Shown here one piece after another: positions 18,006 through 28,141 of a stretch of DNA of 53,180 nt. Location: NCBI RefSeq assembly GCF_002934685.1, contig NZ_NKHL01000087.1, positions 1 through 53,180 on the forward strand. The letters are read 5' to 3'. The translations under genes and the position numbers were made by a program. The number at the start of each line of letters is the position of its first letter. Positions within the stretch are counted from its first letter, which is position 1. The stretch comes from Pseudomonas bohemica (GTDB taxonomy: Bacteria; Pseudomonadota; Gammaproteobacteria; Pseudomonadales; Pseudomonadaceae). Under the pieces are notes generated by a model. It was not told the DNA's origin. It made no database searches and saw only the letters and a list, made by a program, of their open reading frames with translations.

Positions 18006-18437
18006 GTGTTTGTTCTGGATCAGCGTTTAGTGCAAGACACCTTGCCTGTGGGCGATTTCCCACTGTGCCGACTGCTATTGTCTAACGATGCCCGATACCC
18101 CTGGTTTATCCTGGTGCCGCGCAAGGCGGATATAAGTGAATTATTCCAGTTGTGCGAGGCTGAGCAATTGCAGTTGTGGAAAGAAACCACGGTGCTGTCC
18201 AGTACGCTGCAGCAACTGTTCAAGGCTGACAAGATGAACGTCGCCGCGCTGGGAAATGTGGTCAGTCAATTGCACATGCATGTCATCGTTCGTCACAGGA
18301 GCGATATCGCCTGGCCGGCTCCAGTCTGGGGCAAGCATCCTGCGTTGCCTTACTCTGCCGATCAGGCGCTGGACGTCATTGATCGGTTGAAGGCGGCGCT
18401 TGCCGACAATCTTTCGTTGGTGGAGGTACAGTCATGA
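18006..18437 (+). CDS. HIT domain protein
   Basis: A 143-residue histidine-triad protein. The triad motif [11 protein letters not shown] (about residues 86-96) follows the helix NVAALGNVV, and the N-terminal strand region includes [15 protein letters not shown] proteins hydrolyse or transfer nucleoside phosphates; the substrate is unknown. The start is GTG 18006, with CAGGAG about eight bases upstream. Its last codons overlap the slyX start by four bases, so the two genes are translationally coupled. Confidence 0.88.
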   Translation: MFVLDQRLVQDTLPVGDFPLCRLLLSNDARYPWFILVPRKADISELFQLCEAEQLQLWKETTVLSSTLQQLFKADKMNVAALGNVVSQLHMHVIVRHRSDIAWPAPVWGKHPALPYSADQALDVIDRLKAALADNLSLVEVQS

Positions 18438-18640
18438 ACCTCGAGGAGCGAGTGATGGACCTGGAGAGTCGCCTGGCATTCCAGGACGACACGATCCAGG
18501 CGCTCAACGATGTGCTTGTTGCGCAGCAGCGCAGCCTTGAGCGGATGCAGTTGCAGATGGCGGCCCTGATCAAGCGCCAGGAAGAGATGGGCGGACAGTT
18601 CGAGGCCTTCGAAGAGGACGCGCCGCCCCCTCATTATTAA
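18434..18640 (+). CDS. slyX: SlyX family protein
   Basis: A 68-residue coiled-coil protein. The heptad-rich core ([20 protein letters not shown], then [20 protein letters not shown]) is followed by the typical Pro-rich tail APPPHY. The molecular function of SlyX is not established. It overlaps the upstream HIT gene by ATGA and is closed by a strong terminator. Confidence 0.92.
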   Translation: MNLEERVMDLESRLAFQDDTIQALNDVLVAQQRSLERMQLQMAALIKRQEEMGGQFEAFEEDAPPPHY

Positions 18641-18644
18641 GAGC

Positions 18645-18678
18645 AAAAAAAAACCGCGCCCTGAAGCGCGGTTTTTTT
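18645..18678. terminator. bidirectional intrinsic terminator
   Basis: ACCGCGC and GCGCGGT flank a short loop, with A8 on the left and T7 on the right. It serves slyX on the plus strand and the cold-shock gene on the minus strand. Confidence 0.9.
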
Positions 18679-18688
18679 GAGTTGACGT

Positions 18689-19294
18689 TCAGCGTCGCGG
18701 AAGCGCTGCGATGACGTCTTCGGCCTGCAGGCCCTTGTCGCGGTTCATAACCGAAAACTCAACGCGCTGGCCTTCGACCAGTACGCGATGACCTTCGCCG
18801 CGAATGGCACGAAAATGCACGAAAATATCGTCGCCAGAGTCGCGAGAAATGAAACCGAAGCCCTTGGAGGTGTTGAACCACTTCACTGTGCCGGTATCGC
18901 GCTGGCCCAGTTCATGTGGCTGAGGCGCCGACGAAGGTGACGACTTATAGAAGCTGACACCCAGATGGATGGCCACGGCGACCACCAGTGCCAGCAGGCT
19001 GGCCAGAACCGCAGGTTGGTCGGCGATGGTTTCGAGCGGGACGAGCAGGGTAAGGACTTGAAGAACGACGGCCAGTACCAGCAGCGCGCTGACCAGGTTT
19101 TGCAGTTGATGACGCGGGCCTCTGTTCCAGTAAGGAATCACAGGTGCGATGACCAGATTGATCAGGCCGAAGAAGGCCAGATACAGCGCATCCGGTTGAG
19201 ACAGGTAAGAAGACAGCGCTTCACTACGCAGGCTGGGTATGAATGACAGCAGCAGGGCAGCTACGCCCGTTAGCAGGTGGACTATTTTCAACAT
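18689..19294 (-). CDS. membrane-anchored cold-shock domain protein
   Basis: A 201-residue fusion. Residues 1-115 contain about four hydrophobic segments ([66 protein letters not shown]). After a Ser/Pro linker, residues 133-199 form a cold-shock domain with RNA-binding motifs KGFGFI (RNP1) and DIFVHF (RNP2). This would place a nucleic-acid-binding domain at the cytoplasmic face of the inner membrane. P. aeruginosa PA0961 has the same position and is annotated as a probable cold-shock protein. The gene is convergent with slyX. Whether it responds to cold cannot be seen. Confidence 0.88.
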   Translation of the reverse strand: MLKIVHLLTGVAALLLSFIPSLRSEALSSYLSQPDALYLAFFGLINLVIAPVIPYWNRGPRHQLQNLVSALLVLAVVLQVLTLLVPLETIADQPAVLASLLALVVAVAIHLGVSFYKSSPSSAPQPHELGQRDTGTVKWFNTSKGFGFISRDSGDDIFVHFRAIRGEGHRVLVEGQRVEFSVMNRDKGLQAEDVIAALPRR

Positions 19295-19758
19295 TTCGAT
19301 GACTCACATTAAGAAGGATCACAAGAAGAAGCTGGCGACTCCCGGTACGCTTCTGAAAAAAGGGAAGGCGTGATGCACGGGCGCCGACTCAGCCTGTGCG
19401 CTACAGCCTGTTGGCTTGTCGTAGCGGCACAGCCGTATTTAACAGCAAAGCGCAGAGCTACTCAAATCAAGCGCTTAGCGCCACTTATCGCGGGAGATGA
19501 TGGCGATTTGGCTTGTGTTCGAGACCTCGGGCCCAAGGCTTGGTCCAGAGCCATCCGCGCCGCAATCAGGATTTTTTGCGTGTCAGGCAGATTTGCGACC
19601 GCTTCCGGGGTCATTTGGTGCTTGCCAGCTGCCCATGTGAAACCGTTGTGTGAACCGTTTGCCAGGCCAGACTTGCGCAGAGATGGCTGCGCCGTCTCGC
19701 GCGTCTTGGTAGAGTGCAGGCAGCTTTCGGAAACGTCATCATTTAAAGAGGACTTAGC
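19295..19758. other. gene-free stretch between the cold-shock gene and dps
   Basis: 464 bases hold the divergent upstream regions of the cold-shock and dps genes. A plus-strand open frame from 19370 runs into dps in a different frame and has no family resemblance. AGAGGA at about 19746 is the dps ribosome-binding site. Confidence 0.55.
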
Positions 19759-20232
19759 ATGGCAATCGATATCGGCATCAGCGAAGAAGATCGCAAGTCA
19801 ATCGTGGACGGTCTTTCACGCCTGCTGGCAGATACCTATGTGTTGTATCTGAAAACCCACAATTTTCACTGGAACGTCACCGGCCCGATGTTTCGAACCC
19901 TGCACCTGATGTTCGAGGAGCAATACAACGAGCTGGCCCTGGCGGTCGACCTGATCGCCGAGCGCATACGTGCACTGGGCTTCCCGGCTCCGGGCACCTA
20001 TTCGACCTATGCGCGCCTGTCCTCGATCAAGGAAGAAGAAGGCGTACCTTCAGCCGAAGATATGATTCGCTCGCTGGTGAGTGGTCAAGAGGCAGTCACC
20101 CGTACCGCTCGCGGGATCTTCCCATTGCTGGACAAGGTCAGCGACGAGCCGACAGCTGATTTACTGACTCAGCGTATGCAGGTTCACGAAAAGACCGCGT
20201 GGATGCTGCGTGCGATGCTCGAAGGCAAGTAA
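19759..20232 (+). CDS. dps: Dps family DNA-binding/ferritin-like stress protein
   Basis: A 157-residue four-helix ferritin-like protein that forms a dodecamer, oxidises and stores iron with peroxide, and shields DNA. The inter-subunit ferroxidase ligands are visible: His in [12 protein letters not shown] (first helix) and Asp/Glu in [17 protein letters not shown] (second helix). The length is typical. The gene lies between the cold-shock gene and the ribbon-helix-helix gene, as PA0962 does in P. aeruginosa, and is closed by a terminator. Whether it binds DNA is uncertain, because the N-terminus is short and not Lys-rich. Confidence 0.9.
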   Translation: MAIDIGISEEDRKSIVDGLSRLLADTYVLYLKTHNFHWNVTGPMFRTLHLMFEEQYNELALAVDLIAERIRALGFPAPGTYSTYARLSSIKEEEGVPSAEDMIRSLVSGQEAVTRTARGIFPLLDKVSDEPTADLLTQRMQVHEKTAWMLRAMLEGK

Positions 20233-20239
20233 TTGCTCC

Positions 20240-20277
20240 TGTGAGCGGCGGTTCTTGCCGCTCACATCCCTTTTTTC
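20240..20277 (+). terminator. intrinsic terminator of dps
   Basis: Perfect 10-base arms TGTGAGCGGC and GCCGCTCACA flank a seven-base loop and are followed by TCCCTTTTTT. Confidence 0.92.
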
Positions 20278-20652
20278 TCCTCGCCGCGTTTTCAACCTTC
20301 GCCACTCGGCTGTGCCGCGATGCCGTGCGCATACTTTTGTGAGTTTTTGCGCCTGAAGCTTCTGGCTGAATCGATTTAGTTATTAATATTGTCATATTAT
20401 TTGCGTTATGGGCTGTTGCGCTTGAAGGTGCATGTTTTTTCGTGCGTATATATATGTAATACCCATCGATTTATATATTGACTCCAAGTTTCGGAAGCTC
20501 AACTTTCCCTCTGTAACTGTGGTGATGTCCTACGTTTCGTAAGTGCTGCTTCCACTGGTCAACACTCTATGAATAGGGCTTGATAGGCGCATCGTTTATT
20601 TGATTTCAAATGTTTCTATCGCCGCGTTCGAAATTGCATCAAGGGGGTTTTT
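20278..20652. other. AT-rich gene-free leader
   Basis: About 375 bases upstream of the ribbon-helix-helix gene are much richer in A and T than their surroundings (TTAGTTATTAATATTGTCAT near 20378, TATATATATG near 20446). I see no gene. It may hold the promoter of the small gene at 20653. Its composition could mark transferred DNA or a binding site for a nucleoid protein. Confidence 0.5.
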
Positions 20653-20994
20653 ATGAGTCAAAATGCCGCAAGGGAGGTCAAGGATGTGCAGCGATGTATC
20701 AAAGTTCTCAACGATCCGTTCGTCGAGGACTTCAATATGGACCTGGCCCAGCCACAGTCGCGCTCAGTGAGGCTCAACGGCTTGGCAACGTGCCTGCGGC
20801 TGGAGGGGGTGTACTGGAATATCCTGTCGGAAATCGCCAGTTGCAATAGTTGTTCGATCAATGCGGTTTTGTCCTACGTTGATCGAGAGGTCCATCTGCG
20901 TTACGGCGGGGTAAAGAATTTCAGCGGTTTGATTCGCGTGGTATGTGTGACACATCTGTTGAAGGCCGAGGGCTTCCGGCTGTCGTCGGCCTGA
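20653..20994 (+). CDS. small ribbon-helix-helix domain protein
   Basis: A 113-residue protein. Residues 38-108 match the RHH_4-type ribbon-helix-helix pattern from memory: the strand RSVRLNGLATCLRLEGVYWN, the helix SEIASCNSCSINAVLSYVD, then a C-terminal helix NFSGLIRVVCVTHL. Such proteins are often annotated as aryl-sulfate-sulfotransferase-associated or simply DNA-binding. The N-terminal 35 residues are unconserved in appearance. The gene stands alone between dps and aspS with an AT-rich leader and a hairpin after its stop. Its target is unknown. Confidence 0.7.
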   Translation: MSQNAAREVKDVQRCIKVLNDPFVEDFNMDLAQPQSRSVRLNGLATCLRLEGVYWNILSEIASCNSCSINAVLSYVDREVHLRYGGVKNFSGLIRVVCVTHLLKAEGFRLSSA

Positions 20995-21049
20995 GTCCAG
21001 GCGCTCATTCCCTGCGGGTGCGTCAAGGGCGGGCCCGCCGTCAAGCGAT

Positions 21050-21090
21050 AGTCGCCCGCAAGCCAAAAAATCGGCTTCGGGCGACTTCTT
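21050..21090 (+). terminator. intrinsic terminator after the ribbon-helix-helix gene
   Basis: A 13-pair stem: GTCGCCCG with CGGGCGAC outside, AAGCC with GGCTT inside, one bulged C, and an A-rich loop. It is followed by TTCTT. It separates the small gene from aspS. Confidence 0.7.
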
Positions 21091-21272
21091 CATCTGTATC
21101 GCCCCGCGCGGCTGCACAGCCTTGATTAACCCTATATAATCCCCCGCCTTACTATGGAAGGCAGGGACTGACCGTCGGGTTGAACTGCATGCCAAGGCTC
21201 CTGCACCATTGCGCACTGGCGACGGGCGAGAGCTCCACCGAATTCCGAATTACGAGAAGTGAATACACGATC

Positions 21273-23048
21273 ATGATGCGCAGCCATTATTGCGGCCAAC
21301 TGAACGAAAGCCTGGAAGGTCAGGAAATTACCCTTTGCGGATGGGTCCACCGCCGTCGCGACCACGGGGGTGTGATTTTCCTCGACATACGCGATCGTGA
21401 AGGTTTGGCTCAAGTGGTCTTCGATCCGGATCGCGCAGACACTTTCGCCATTGCCGATCGTGTTCGCAGCGAATACGTGGTCAAGCTGACCGGCAAGGTG
21501 CGTGCCCGTCCGGCTGGCGCCGTCAACCCGAACATGGCTTCCGGTGCCATCGAAGTCTTGGGTTATGAGCTGGAGGTCCTGAACGAGTCGGAAACCCCGC
21601 CGTTCCCACTGAACGAATACTCCGACGTCGGTGAAGAAACCCGTCTGCGTTATCGCTTCATCGATCTGCGTCGTCCTGAAATGGCCGAGAAGCTGCGCCT
21701 GCGCTCGCGCATCACTTCCAGCATCCGTGGTTTCCTGGACGGCAATGGTTTCCTGGATGTCGAGACTCCGATCCTGACACGTGCCACTCCGGAAGGTGCT
21801 CGCGATTATCTGGTACCGAGCCGTACCCACGCAGGCAGTTTCTTCGCCTTGCCGCAGTCGCCTCAGCTGTTCAAGCAACTGCTTATGGTTGCCGGTTTCG
21901 ACCGTTACTACCAGATCGCCAAATGCTTCCGTGACGAAGACCTGCGTGCCGACCGTCAGCCTGAATTCACTCAGATCGACATCGAGACCAGCTTCCTCAA
22001 CGAAGCCGACATCATGGGTCTCACCGAGAGCATGATCCGCAAGCTGTTCAAGGAAGTCATGGACCTGGAGTTTGGTGACTTCCCGCACATGACCTTCGAA
22101 GAAGCCATGCGCCGCTACGGTTCCGACAAGCCAGACCTACGTAACCCGCTGGAACTGGTGGACGTTGCCGATCAGCTCAAGGACGTCGAATTCAAGGTCT
22201 TCAGTGGCCCGGCCAACGATCCGAAATGCCGTGTGACCGCACTGCGCGTTCCAGGCGGGGCGAGCATGCCGCGCAGCAAGATCGACGACTACACCAAGTT
22301 CGTCGGCATTTATGGTGCCAAGGGCCTGGCCTACATCAAGGTCAACGAACGCGCCAAAGGTGTCGAGGGCCTTCAGTCGCCTATCGTCAAGAACATTCCG
22401 GAAGCCAACCTGAACGTCATCCTGGATCGCGTCGGCGCGGTCGACGGCGACATCGTGTTCTTCGGTGCCGACAAGTTCAAGGTCGTCAGCGAAGCACTGG
22501 GTGCTCTGCGTATCAAACTGGGCCACGACTTCAACCTGCTCACCTGCGAGTGGGCACCGATGTGGGTCGTCGACTTCCCGATGTTCGAAGAGAACGATGA
22601 CGGTAGCTTCACCGCGCTGCATCACCCGTTCACCGCACCGAAGTGCTCGCCTGAAGAACTGGAAGCCAACCCCGCAACCGCTTTGTCCCGCGCTTACGAC
22701 ATGGTGCTGAACGGCACCGAGCTGGGTGGCGGTTCGATCCGTATCCATCGCAAGGAGATGCAGCAGGCGGTGTTCCGTCTGTTGGGTATTTCCGAAGACG
22801 AGCAGCAAGAGAAGTTCGGCTTCCTGCTCGACGCCCTGAAGTATGGCGCACCGCCGCACGGTGGTCTGGCGTTCGGTCTGGACCGTTTGGTCATGCTGAT
22901 GACCGGCGCTCAGTCGATTCGTGAAGTCATTGCCTTCCCGAAAACCCAGAGTGCCGCCGACGTCATGACCCAGGCACCGGGTGTGGTCGACGCCAAGCAG
23001 TTGCGCGAGCTGCACATCCGCCTGCGCGAGACGCCAAAGGCCGAGTAA
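21273..23048 (+). CDS. aspS: aspartyl-tRNA synthetase
   Basis: A class IIb synthetase of 591 residues, the bacterial length. It has an N-terminal OB-fold anticodon-binding domain ([17 protein letters not shown]), the catalytic core with motif 2 ([20 protein letters not shown]), an inserted GAD domain, and motif 3 ([17 protein letters not shown]). From memory, Pseudomonas AspRS is non-discriminating and also makes Asp-tRNA-Asn for amidation. I chose ATG 21273 because [14 protein letters not shown] matches the family start; 31 upstream in-frame codons do not. A TATAAT at 21135 with a C-rich discriminator is a possible promoter. Confidence 0.96.
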   Translation: MMRSHYCGQLNESLEGQEITLCGWVHRRRDHGGVIFLDIRDREGLAQVVFDPDRADTFAIADRVRSEYVVKLTGKVRARPAGAVNPNMASGAIEVLGYELEVLNESETPPFPLNEYSDVGEETRLRYRFIDLRRPEMAEKLRLRSRITSSIRGFLDGNGFLDVETPILTRATPEGARDYLVPSRTHAGSFFALPQSPQLFKQLLMVAGFDRYYQIAKCFRDEDLRADRQPEFTQIDIETSFLNEADIMGLTESMIRKLFKEVMDLEFGDFPHMTFEEAMRRYGSDKPDLRNPLELVDVADQLKDVEFKVFSGPANDPKCRVTALRVPGGASMPRSKIDDYTKFVGIYGAKGLAYIKVNERAKGVEGLQSPIVKNIPEANLNVILDRVGAVDGDIVFFGADKFKVVSEALGALRIKLGHDFNLLTCEWAPMWVVDFPMFEENDDGSFTALHHPFTAPKCSPEELEANPATALSRAYDMVLNGTELGGGSIRIHRKEMQQAVFRLLGISEDEQQEKFGFLLDALKYGAPPHGGLAFGLDRLVMLMTGAQSIREVIAFPKTQSAADVMTQAPGVVDAKQLRELHIRLRETPKAE

Positions 23049-23190
23049 CACCGGCTACGCAATAAAGGGCAGGACGGGTCGGCTGGCCGATTCGTCCTGA
23101 TTCCCGCGCCCTGATCGGGCAAGGATTCGAGTGAGGCGTCCCGTTCGAGTGATCGAGCGGGCGTGCCTGTTTCAAAGTTTGGAGCGTGTT

Positions 23191-23937
23191 ATGGCTGGTC
23201 ATTCCAAGTGGGCGAACATCAAGCACCGCAAAGAGCGTCAGGATGCCAAGAAAGGCAAGATCTTCACCAAGTGGATTCGTGAGCTGACGGTCGCTGCCCG
23301 TCAGGGTGGCGGTGATCCGGCGTCGAACCCGCGCTTGCGTCTGGCTCAGGACAAGGCGCTTGGCGCCAACATGAGTCGCGACATCATCGATCGCGCCATC
23401 GCTCGCGGTGCGGGCGCCGCCGATGCCGACGATATGGTCGAGCTTGGTTACGAAGGTTACGGTCCCGGGGGCGTGGCGGTCATGGTCGAAACCATGACAG
23501 ACAACCGTAATCGCACCGCAGCTGCCGTTCGTCACGCATTCAGCAAGTGCGGCGGCAACCTGGGCACCGATGGCTCGGTAGCGTATCTGTTCGAACGCAA
23601 GGGGCAAATATCTTTCGCGCCGGGTGTCGATGAAGATGCGCTGATGGAAGCGGCAATGGAGGCAGATGCCGATGACGTCGAGCCCCATGAAGACGGCTCC
23701 ATCGACGTGTTCACTTCGTTCGCTGGTTTCTATGCCGTGCGTAACGCGCTGGAAGCGGCGGGCTTTACGGCTTTGGACGCGGAAATCGTCATGCAGCCGA
23801 CCACCAGCGCGGTGCTGGATCTGGAAATGGCGGAAAAGGTGCTCAAGCTGATCGATATGCTCGAGGATCTGGATGACGTACAAAACGTTTATTCCAACGC
23901 GGAAATCCCGGATGAGGTGATGGAGCAGCTTGGCTGA
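23191..23937 (+). CDS. yebC: YebC/PmpR family regulator
   Basis: A 248-residue YebC/TACO1-type protein. The conserved N-terminus [19 protein letters not shown] is followed by [17 protein letters not shown] and [15 protein letters not shown]. In P. aeruginosa the orthologue at this position is called PmpR and represses quinolone signalling; the family also helps ribosomes at polyproline stretches. ATG 23191 is chosen because it starts the conserved sequence; 20 in-frame codons upstream are not conserved. It follows aspS and precedes ruvC, the usual order. Confidence 0.94.
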   Translation: MAGHSKWANIKHRKERQDAKKGKIFTKWIRELTVAARQGGGDPASNPRLRLAQDKALGANMSRDIIDRAIARGAGAADADDMVELGYEGYGPGGVAVMVETMTDNRNRTAAAVRHAFSKCGGNLGTDGSVAYLFERKGQISFAPGVDEDALMEAAMEADADDVEPHEDGSIDVFTSFAGFYAVRNALEAAGFTALDAEIVMQPTTSAVLDLEMAEKVLKLIDMLEDLDDVQNVYSNAEIPDEVMEQLG

Positions 23938-23961
23938 TCGTCACCCTCGCCAGGACCTGAG

Positions 23962-24008
23962 GCCGGAGGCACGAAGCGCTGATTCGATCAGCGCTATCGG
24001 CCTCCGGC
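23962..24008. repeat. nested double inverted repeat between yebC and ruvC
   Basis: Outer arms GCCGGAGGC (23962) and GCCTCCGGC (24000) are perfect over nine bases. Inside them, AGCGCTGAT and ATCAGCGCT are perfect over nine bases with a three-base loop. It would form a long two-part hairpin in the transcript. It has no T run, so it may pause or process rather than terminate transcription. Confidence 0.75.
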
Positions 24009-24063
24009 TTCTGCCTTTATGCTGCGTTCAACTGTGCGCATCACATCTCAAGCTGCAGGCGTT

Positions 24064-24588
24064 ATGACTCTTATTCTAGGTATCGACCCCGGTTCACGAA
24101 TTACCGGCTTCGGCGTGGTGCGAGACACGGGGCGCGGGTGCGAGTACGTGGCCTCGGGCTGCATTCGTACCGGCAGCGGTTTGTTGCATGAGCGGCTGCA
24201 GATCGTTTACCGCGGCGTGCGTGAGGTGATTCAGACCTACGGTCCGGTCACCATGGGAATCGAGAAGGTCTTCATGGCGCGCAATCCCGACTCGGCACTG
24301 AAATTGGGTCAGGCGCGAGGCGCGGCGATCGTCGCGGGCGCGGAGGAAAGCCTCGAAATCGCCGAATACACCGCGACCCAGGTCAAGCAAGCCGTGGCCG
24401 GGACGGGTGGCGCGAACAAGGATCAGGTGATGATGATGGTCATGCACCTGCTCAAACTGACCAAGAAGCCTCAGGTCGACGCCTCTGACGCTCTGGCAAT
24501 CGCCTTGTGCCATGCTCATACCCGTTCAAGTCTGATCCCCCACGGTCTGAATACCGCACGCAGCCGTGGCGGTCGCCTGCGTCTCTGA
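24064..24588 (+). CDS. ruvC: Holliday junction endonuclease RuvC
   Basis: The resolvase that nicks Holliday junctions in the RuvABC complex. It has 174 residues with the acidic active site visible: Asp in [13 protein letters not shown], Glu in MGIEKVF and the C-terminal Asp/His region [19 protein letters not shown] 24064 is preferred because [10 protein letters not shown] is the family start; 15 further codons upstream are unlikely. ruvA follows 115 bases later. Confidence 0.95.
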   Translation: MTLILGIDPGSRITGFGVVRDTGRGCEYVASGCIRTGSGLLHERLQIVYRGVREVIQTYGPVTMGIEKVFMARNPDSALKLGQARGAAIVAGAEESLEIAEYTATQVKQAVAGTGGANKDQVMMMVMHLLKLTKKPQVDASDALAIALCHAHTRSSLIPHGLNTARSRGGRLRL

Positions 24589-24703
24589 TAGCATCATTCG
24601 CTTATAAATTTTTACTTGCGGCTCACGTGAGTCCTGCAAACATGGCGACCAGGGTTTTGGCCCTGTTCCTCGCAGTGACAGGCTACTGGAAAGGATCTGA
24701 TAC

Positions 24704-25312
24704 GTGATTGGACGTTTGCGCGGTGCGCTGGTCGAGAAGCAGCCCCCGCACCTGGTGCTCGATGTCAATGGTGTGGGCTACGAGATCGAAGTCCCCATGA
24801 CCACCCTTTACCGCCTGCCACATCTGGGCGATACGGTGACCCTGCACATTCATCTGGTGGTTCGCGAAGACGCGCATCTGCTGTTCGGTTTTTACGAAAA
24901 GCGTGACCGCGAGATGTTTCGCGAGCTGATCCGCCTCAACGGCGTCGGCCCCAAACTGGCACTGGCGCTGATGTCAACGCTGGAAGTCGATGAACTGGTG
25001 CGCTGTGTCCAGGCCCAGGACACCTCGGCATTGACCCGCGTACCGGGTGTTGGCAAGAAGACCGCCGAGCGCCTGTTGGTCGAACTCAAGGACCGATTCA
25101 AGGCCTGGGACGCGTTGCCCGGCACATTCGCGCTGGTGTCGGAAGGCCCGGGCGCGCCACCACCGGTGGCGACCGCCGAATCCGATGCGGTCAGTGCGCT
25201 GATCTCCCTCGGTTATAAACCTCAGGAAGCCAGCAAGGCCGTAACCGCCATCAAAGACAAGAATTTGAGCAGTGAAGACCTGATTCGCCGCGCACTCAAG
25301 GGGATGATGTAA
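24704..25312 (+). CDS. ruvA: Holliday junction helicase subunit RuvA
   Basis: Binds four-way junctions as a tetramer and loads RuvB. The 202 residues show the N-terminal OB domain ([20 protein letters not shown]), two helix-hairpin-helix motifs ([13 protein letters not shown] and [19 protein letters not shown]), a Pro/Gly-rich linker and the C-terminal RuvB-binding domain ([13 protein letters not shown]). The start is GTG 24704 with GGAAAGGA upstream. Its TAA directly abuts the ruvB GTG, so the two genes are coupled. Confidence 0.95.
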   Translation: MIGRLRGALVEKQPPHLVLDVNGVGYEIEVPMTTLYRLPHLGDTVTLHIHLVVREDAHLLFGFYEKRDREMFRELIRLNGVGPKLALALMSTLEVDELVRCVQAQDTSALTRVPGVGKKTAERLLVELKDRFKAWDALPGTFALVSEGPGAPPPVATAESDAVSALISLGYKPQEASKAVTAIKDKNLSSEDLIRRALKGMM

Positions 25313-26368
25313 GTGATCGAAGCCGACCGCCTGATCGCCGCCACTGGCCGCGATCGTGACGAGCAACTGGATCGTGCCATCCGGCCGTTGAGCCTGGCCG
25401 ACTACATCGGTCAGCCGACCGTGCGCGAGCAGATGGAGTTGTTCATTCAAGCTGCACGTGGGCGCAACGAAGCCCTGGACCACACACTCATCTTCGGCCC
25501 ACCGGGTTTGGGTAAGACGACGCTGGCCAATATCATCGCCCAGGAAATGTCCGTCTCGATCAAGAGCACCTCGGGCCCGGTGCTCGAGCGCCCCGGTGAT
25601 CTGGCGGCGATCCTGACCAATCTCGAACCCCACGACGTGCTGTTCATCGACGAGATCCACCGTCTGTCGCCCATCGTCGAAGAGGTGCTGTACCCGGCAA
25701 TGGAAGACTTTCAACTGGACATCATGATCGGCGAAGGCCCTGCCGCGCGCTCGATCAAGCTGGACCTGCCGCCGTTCACCCTCGTCGGCGCCACGACCCG
25801 GGCGGGGATGCTGACCAATCCGCTGCGTGACCGTTTCGGTATCGTGCAGCGTCTTGAGTTCTACAGCACCGCGGACCTGGCGACGATCGTCTCGCGTTCG
25901 GCGGGTATCCTCGGGTTGCACATCGAGGATGAGGGGGCTTTCGAGATTGCCCGTCGTGCCCGCGGTACCCCGCGTATCGCCAACCGTCTGCTGCGTCGGG
26001 TGCGAGATTTTGCCGAGGTTCGTGCCAAGGGCGAGATTACCAAGCCTATCGCCGACCTGGCGCTGAACCTGCTCGATGTCGATGAACGCGGGTTCGATCA
26101 TCAGGACCGGCGACTGCTGCTGACGATGATCGAGAAGTTTGATGGCGGCCCTGTGGGCGTGGACAACCTTGCGGCGGCGATAAGCGAGGAACGACACACC
26201 ATCGAGGATGTGCTGGAGCCTTATTTGATTCAGCAAGGCTATATGATGCGCACGCCTCGCGGTCGCATGGTTACGCGGCATGCCTATCTGCACTTCGGCT
26301 TGAACATCCCGTCACGCATGGGCGAGCAGTCGATTCCGGATGAACTGCTCGACGATGCTGATGAATAA
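25313..26368 (+). CDS. ruvB: Holliday junction helicase motor RuvB
   Basis: AAA+ branch-migration motor, 351 residues. Walker A GPPGLGKT, Walker B LFIDEIHR, sensor 1 LVGATTRAG and the C-terminal winged-helix DNA-binding domain ([16 protein letters not shown]) are all intact. The start is a GTG directly after the ruvA stop with no gap. Confidence 0.96.
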   Translation: MIEADRLIAATGRDRDEQLDRAIRPLSLADYIGQPTVREQMELFIQAARGRNEALDHTLIFGPPGLGKTTLANIIAQEMSVSIKSTSGPVLERPGDLAAILTNLEPHDVLFIDEIHRLSPIVEEVLYPAMEDFQLDIMIGEGPAARSIKLDLPPFTLVGATTRAGMLTNPLRDRFGIVQRLEFYSTADLATIVSRSAGILGLHIEDEGAFEIARRARGTPRIANRLLRRVRDFAEVRAKGEITKPIADLALNLLDVDERGFDHQDRRLLLTMIEKFDGGPVGVDNLAAAISEERHTIEDVLEPYLIQQGYMMRTPRGRMVTRHAYLHFGLNIPSRMGEQSIPDELLDDADE

Positions 26369-26506
26369 AGACGACATCGACCGATTTATTCTGGCGTTTG
26401 GTGGTCTGACGGGCAGTGGCGGCAATGAGGCTTGTGCCTGGCGGTGAAAAACGATGAAAAACAGTTGCCTGGCCGGATTGGCAACCTGAGGAGTAAGCAC
26501 TAGAGT

Positions 26507-26977
26507 ATGCGCGCGCAAAACGGGGGGCAGTCGTTCGTACATCGCTGTCGCGTTTATTACGAGGACACCGATGCTGGCGGCATCGTTTACTACGTCAATT
26601 ACCTGAAATTCATGGAGCGGGCTCGGACCGAGCGGCTGCGGGCATTGGGCTTTGCTCAATCCGCAATGGCCGGTGACGAGAACCTGTTGTTTGTCGTGCA
26701 TTCGAGCGAGGCCCGGTATCACAAGCCAGCGCGACTGGACGATGAACTCCTGGTCAGCGCCGAAGTGATCGAATTGAACCGTGCCAGCCTGCGCTTTCAG
26801 CAACAGGTCAGGCGGGCCGCGGATAATGTGCTGCTCTGCGAAGGGCAGTTTTTGGTGGCGTGTGTGCGCGCCGATAGTTTGAAACCCCGGGCCATTCCCG
26901 AAACTCTGCGCACGGCCTTTGCCGGCCAGGGCGGCGCGGGTACACATTCAGAGCAGGAGATACAGCGTGGAAGCTAA
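26507..26977 (+). CDS. ybgC: YbgC family acyl-CoA thioesterase of the Tol-Pal cluster
   Basis: A hot-dog-fold thioesterase of 156 residues. The family active-site segment [20 protein letters not shown] carries the catalytic Asp. YbgC proteins hydrolyse acyl-CoAs and interact with lipid synthesis enzymes; the gene is nearly always the first gene of the tol-pal cluster. It overlaps tolQ by 11 bases. CTGAGGAG lies about 15 bases upstream of the ATG. Confidence 0.93.
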   Translation: MRAQNGGQSFVHRCRVYYEDTDAGGIVYYVNYLKFMERARTERLRALGFAQSAMAGDENLLFVVHSSEARYHKPARLDDELLVSAEVIELNRASLRFQQQVRRAADNVLLCEGQFLVACVRADSLKPRAIPETLRTAFAGQGGAGTHSEQEIQRGS

Positions 26978-27662
26978 CGTCGTCGACCATACCTCCATGT
27001 GGAGTTTGGTCAGCAATGCCAGCGTGGTCGTTCAGTTGGTGATGCTGATCCTGGTGGCCGCATCGGTCACTTCTTGGATCATGATCTTTCAGCGCAGCTC
27101 CATGCTGCGCGCCGGGCGCCGTGCGCTGGACAGCTTCGAGGAGCGCTTCTGGTCGGGTATCGACCTGTCCAAGCTATACCGTCAGGCTGGCAGCAACCCT
27201 GACCCGGATTCGGGCGTGGAACAGATCTTCCGTGCCGGTTTCAAGGAGTTCTCGCGCCTGCGCCAGCAGCCGGGCGTCGACCCTGACGCCGTGATGGAGG
27301 GTGTCGCCCGGGCCATGCGCGTTGCCATTTCCCGTGAGGAAGAAAAGCTCGAGCAGAGCCTGCCATTCCTGGCAACCGTAGGCTCCACCAGCCCGTACGT
27401 CGGTCTGTTCGGTACCGTATGGGGGATCATGAACTCCTTCCGAGGTCTGGCTACTGCACAGCAAGCCACCCTGGCCACCGTCGCACCGGGTATCGCCGAA
27501 GCACTGATCGCTACCGCCATCGGCCTGTTCGCAGCAATCCCTGCAGTAATCGCCTACAACCGTTTCGCCGCTCGTGGCGAAAACCTGATTGGCCGTTACT
27601 ACACATTCGCCGACGAATTCCAGGCCATCCTGCACCGTAAAGTGCACACCAGCGAAGACTAA
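26967..27662 (+). CDS. tolQ: Tol-Pal system proton channel subunit TolQ
   Basis: An inner-membrane MotA/ExbB-type protein of 231 residues that with TolR uses the proton gradient to drive TolA during envelope constriction. Three hydrophobic segments are visible: [20 protein letters not shown] near the N-terminus, then [20 protein letters not shown] and [19 protein letters not shown]. The start is GTG 26967 inside the end of ybgC, preceded by AGCAGGAGA; it gives the conserved N-terminus [12 protein letters not shown]. Confidence 0.94.
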   Translation: MEANVVDHTSMWSLVSNASVVVQLVMLILVAASVTSWIMIFQRSSMLRAGRRALDSFEERFWSGIDLSKLYRQAGSNPDPDSGVEQIFRAGFKEFSRLRQQPGVDPDAVMEGVARAMRVAISREEEKLEQSLPFLATVGSTSPYVGLFGTVWGIMNSFRGLATAQQATLATVAPGIAEALIATAIGLFAAIPAVIAYNRFAARGENLIGRYYTFADEFQAILHRKVHTSED

Positions 27663-27676
27663 GCAGGTATCTCCCA

Positions 27677-28141
27677 ATGGCTTTAATCGCTCGCGGTCGA
27701 CGCGCCAAACGCAAGCCGGTCGCCGAAATGAACGTGGTGCCTTACATCGACGTGATGTTGGTGCTGCTGGTCATTTTCATGGTGACGGCTCCAATGATTA
27801 ACCAGGGCGTGAAAGTCGATCTGCCCAAGGTCTCCAGCGAGGCTTTGCCGCAGGACAATAACAATCAGGTCCTGACCATTTCGATCAAGGCTGACAAGAC
27901 CTACTACTGGAACCTTGGCAGCGAAGTCGATACCGACAAACAGATGGACAAGGCCATGACCTTGCCGCAGTTGACCAGCGCCGTGACCAAGATCATCGCG
28001 GCCGGTCGTGACGCCGGCAAGCAGACCCAGGTGTTCATCCGTGGCGACAAAACCGTGGACTACGGTGCCGTGATGGGCACGATGGGCGGATTGCAGAAAG
28101 CCGGAGTCGGGAACGTTGGTCTGATTACCGAGGCGCCCTGA
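27677..28141 (+). CDS. tolR: Tol-Pal system proton channel subunit TolR
   Basis: An ExbD-type protein of 154 residues. The single N-terminal membrane helix NVVPYIDVMLVLLVIFMVTA contains the functionally essential Asp. The remaining 110 residues form the periplasmic domain. Fifteen bases separate it from tolQ, and its stop overlaps the tolA ATG. Confidence 0.94.
   Translation: MALIARGRRAKRKPVAEMNVVPYIDVMLVLLVIFMVTAPMINQGVKVDLPKVSSEALPQDNNNQVLTISIKADKTYYWNLGSEVDTDKQMDKAMTLPQLTSAVTKIIAAGRDAGKQTQVFIRGDKTVDYGAVMGTMGGLQKAGVGNVGLITEAP

Noticed and set aside
19370..19852. 160-codon plus-strand frame upstream of and overlapping dps
   Set aside because: It runs into dps in another frame, has no good ribosome-binding site and no family resemblance.
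24974..26293. 439-codon open frame opposite ruvA and ruvB
   Set aside because: Antisense to two intact, coupled genes; composition only.
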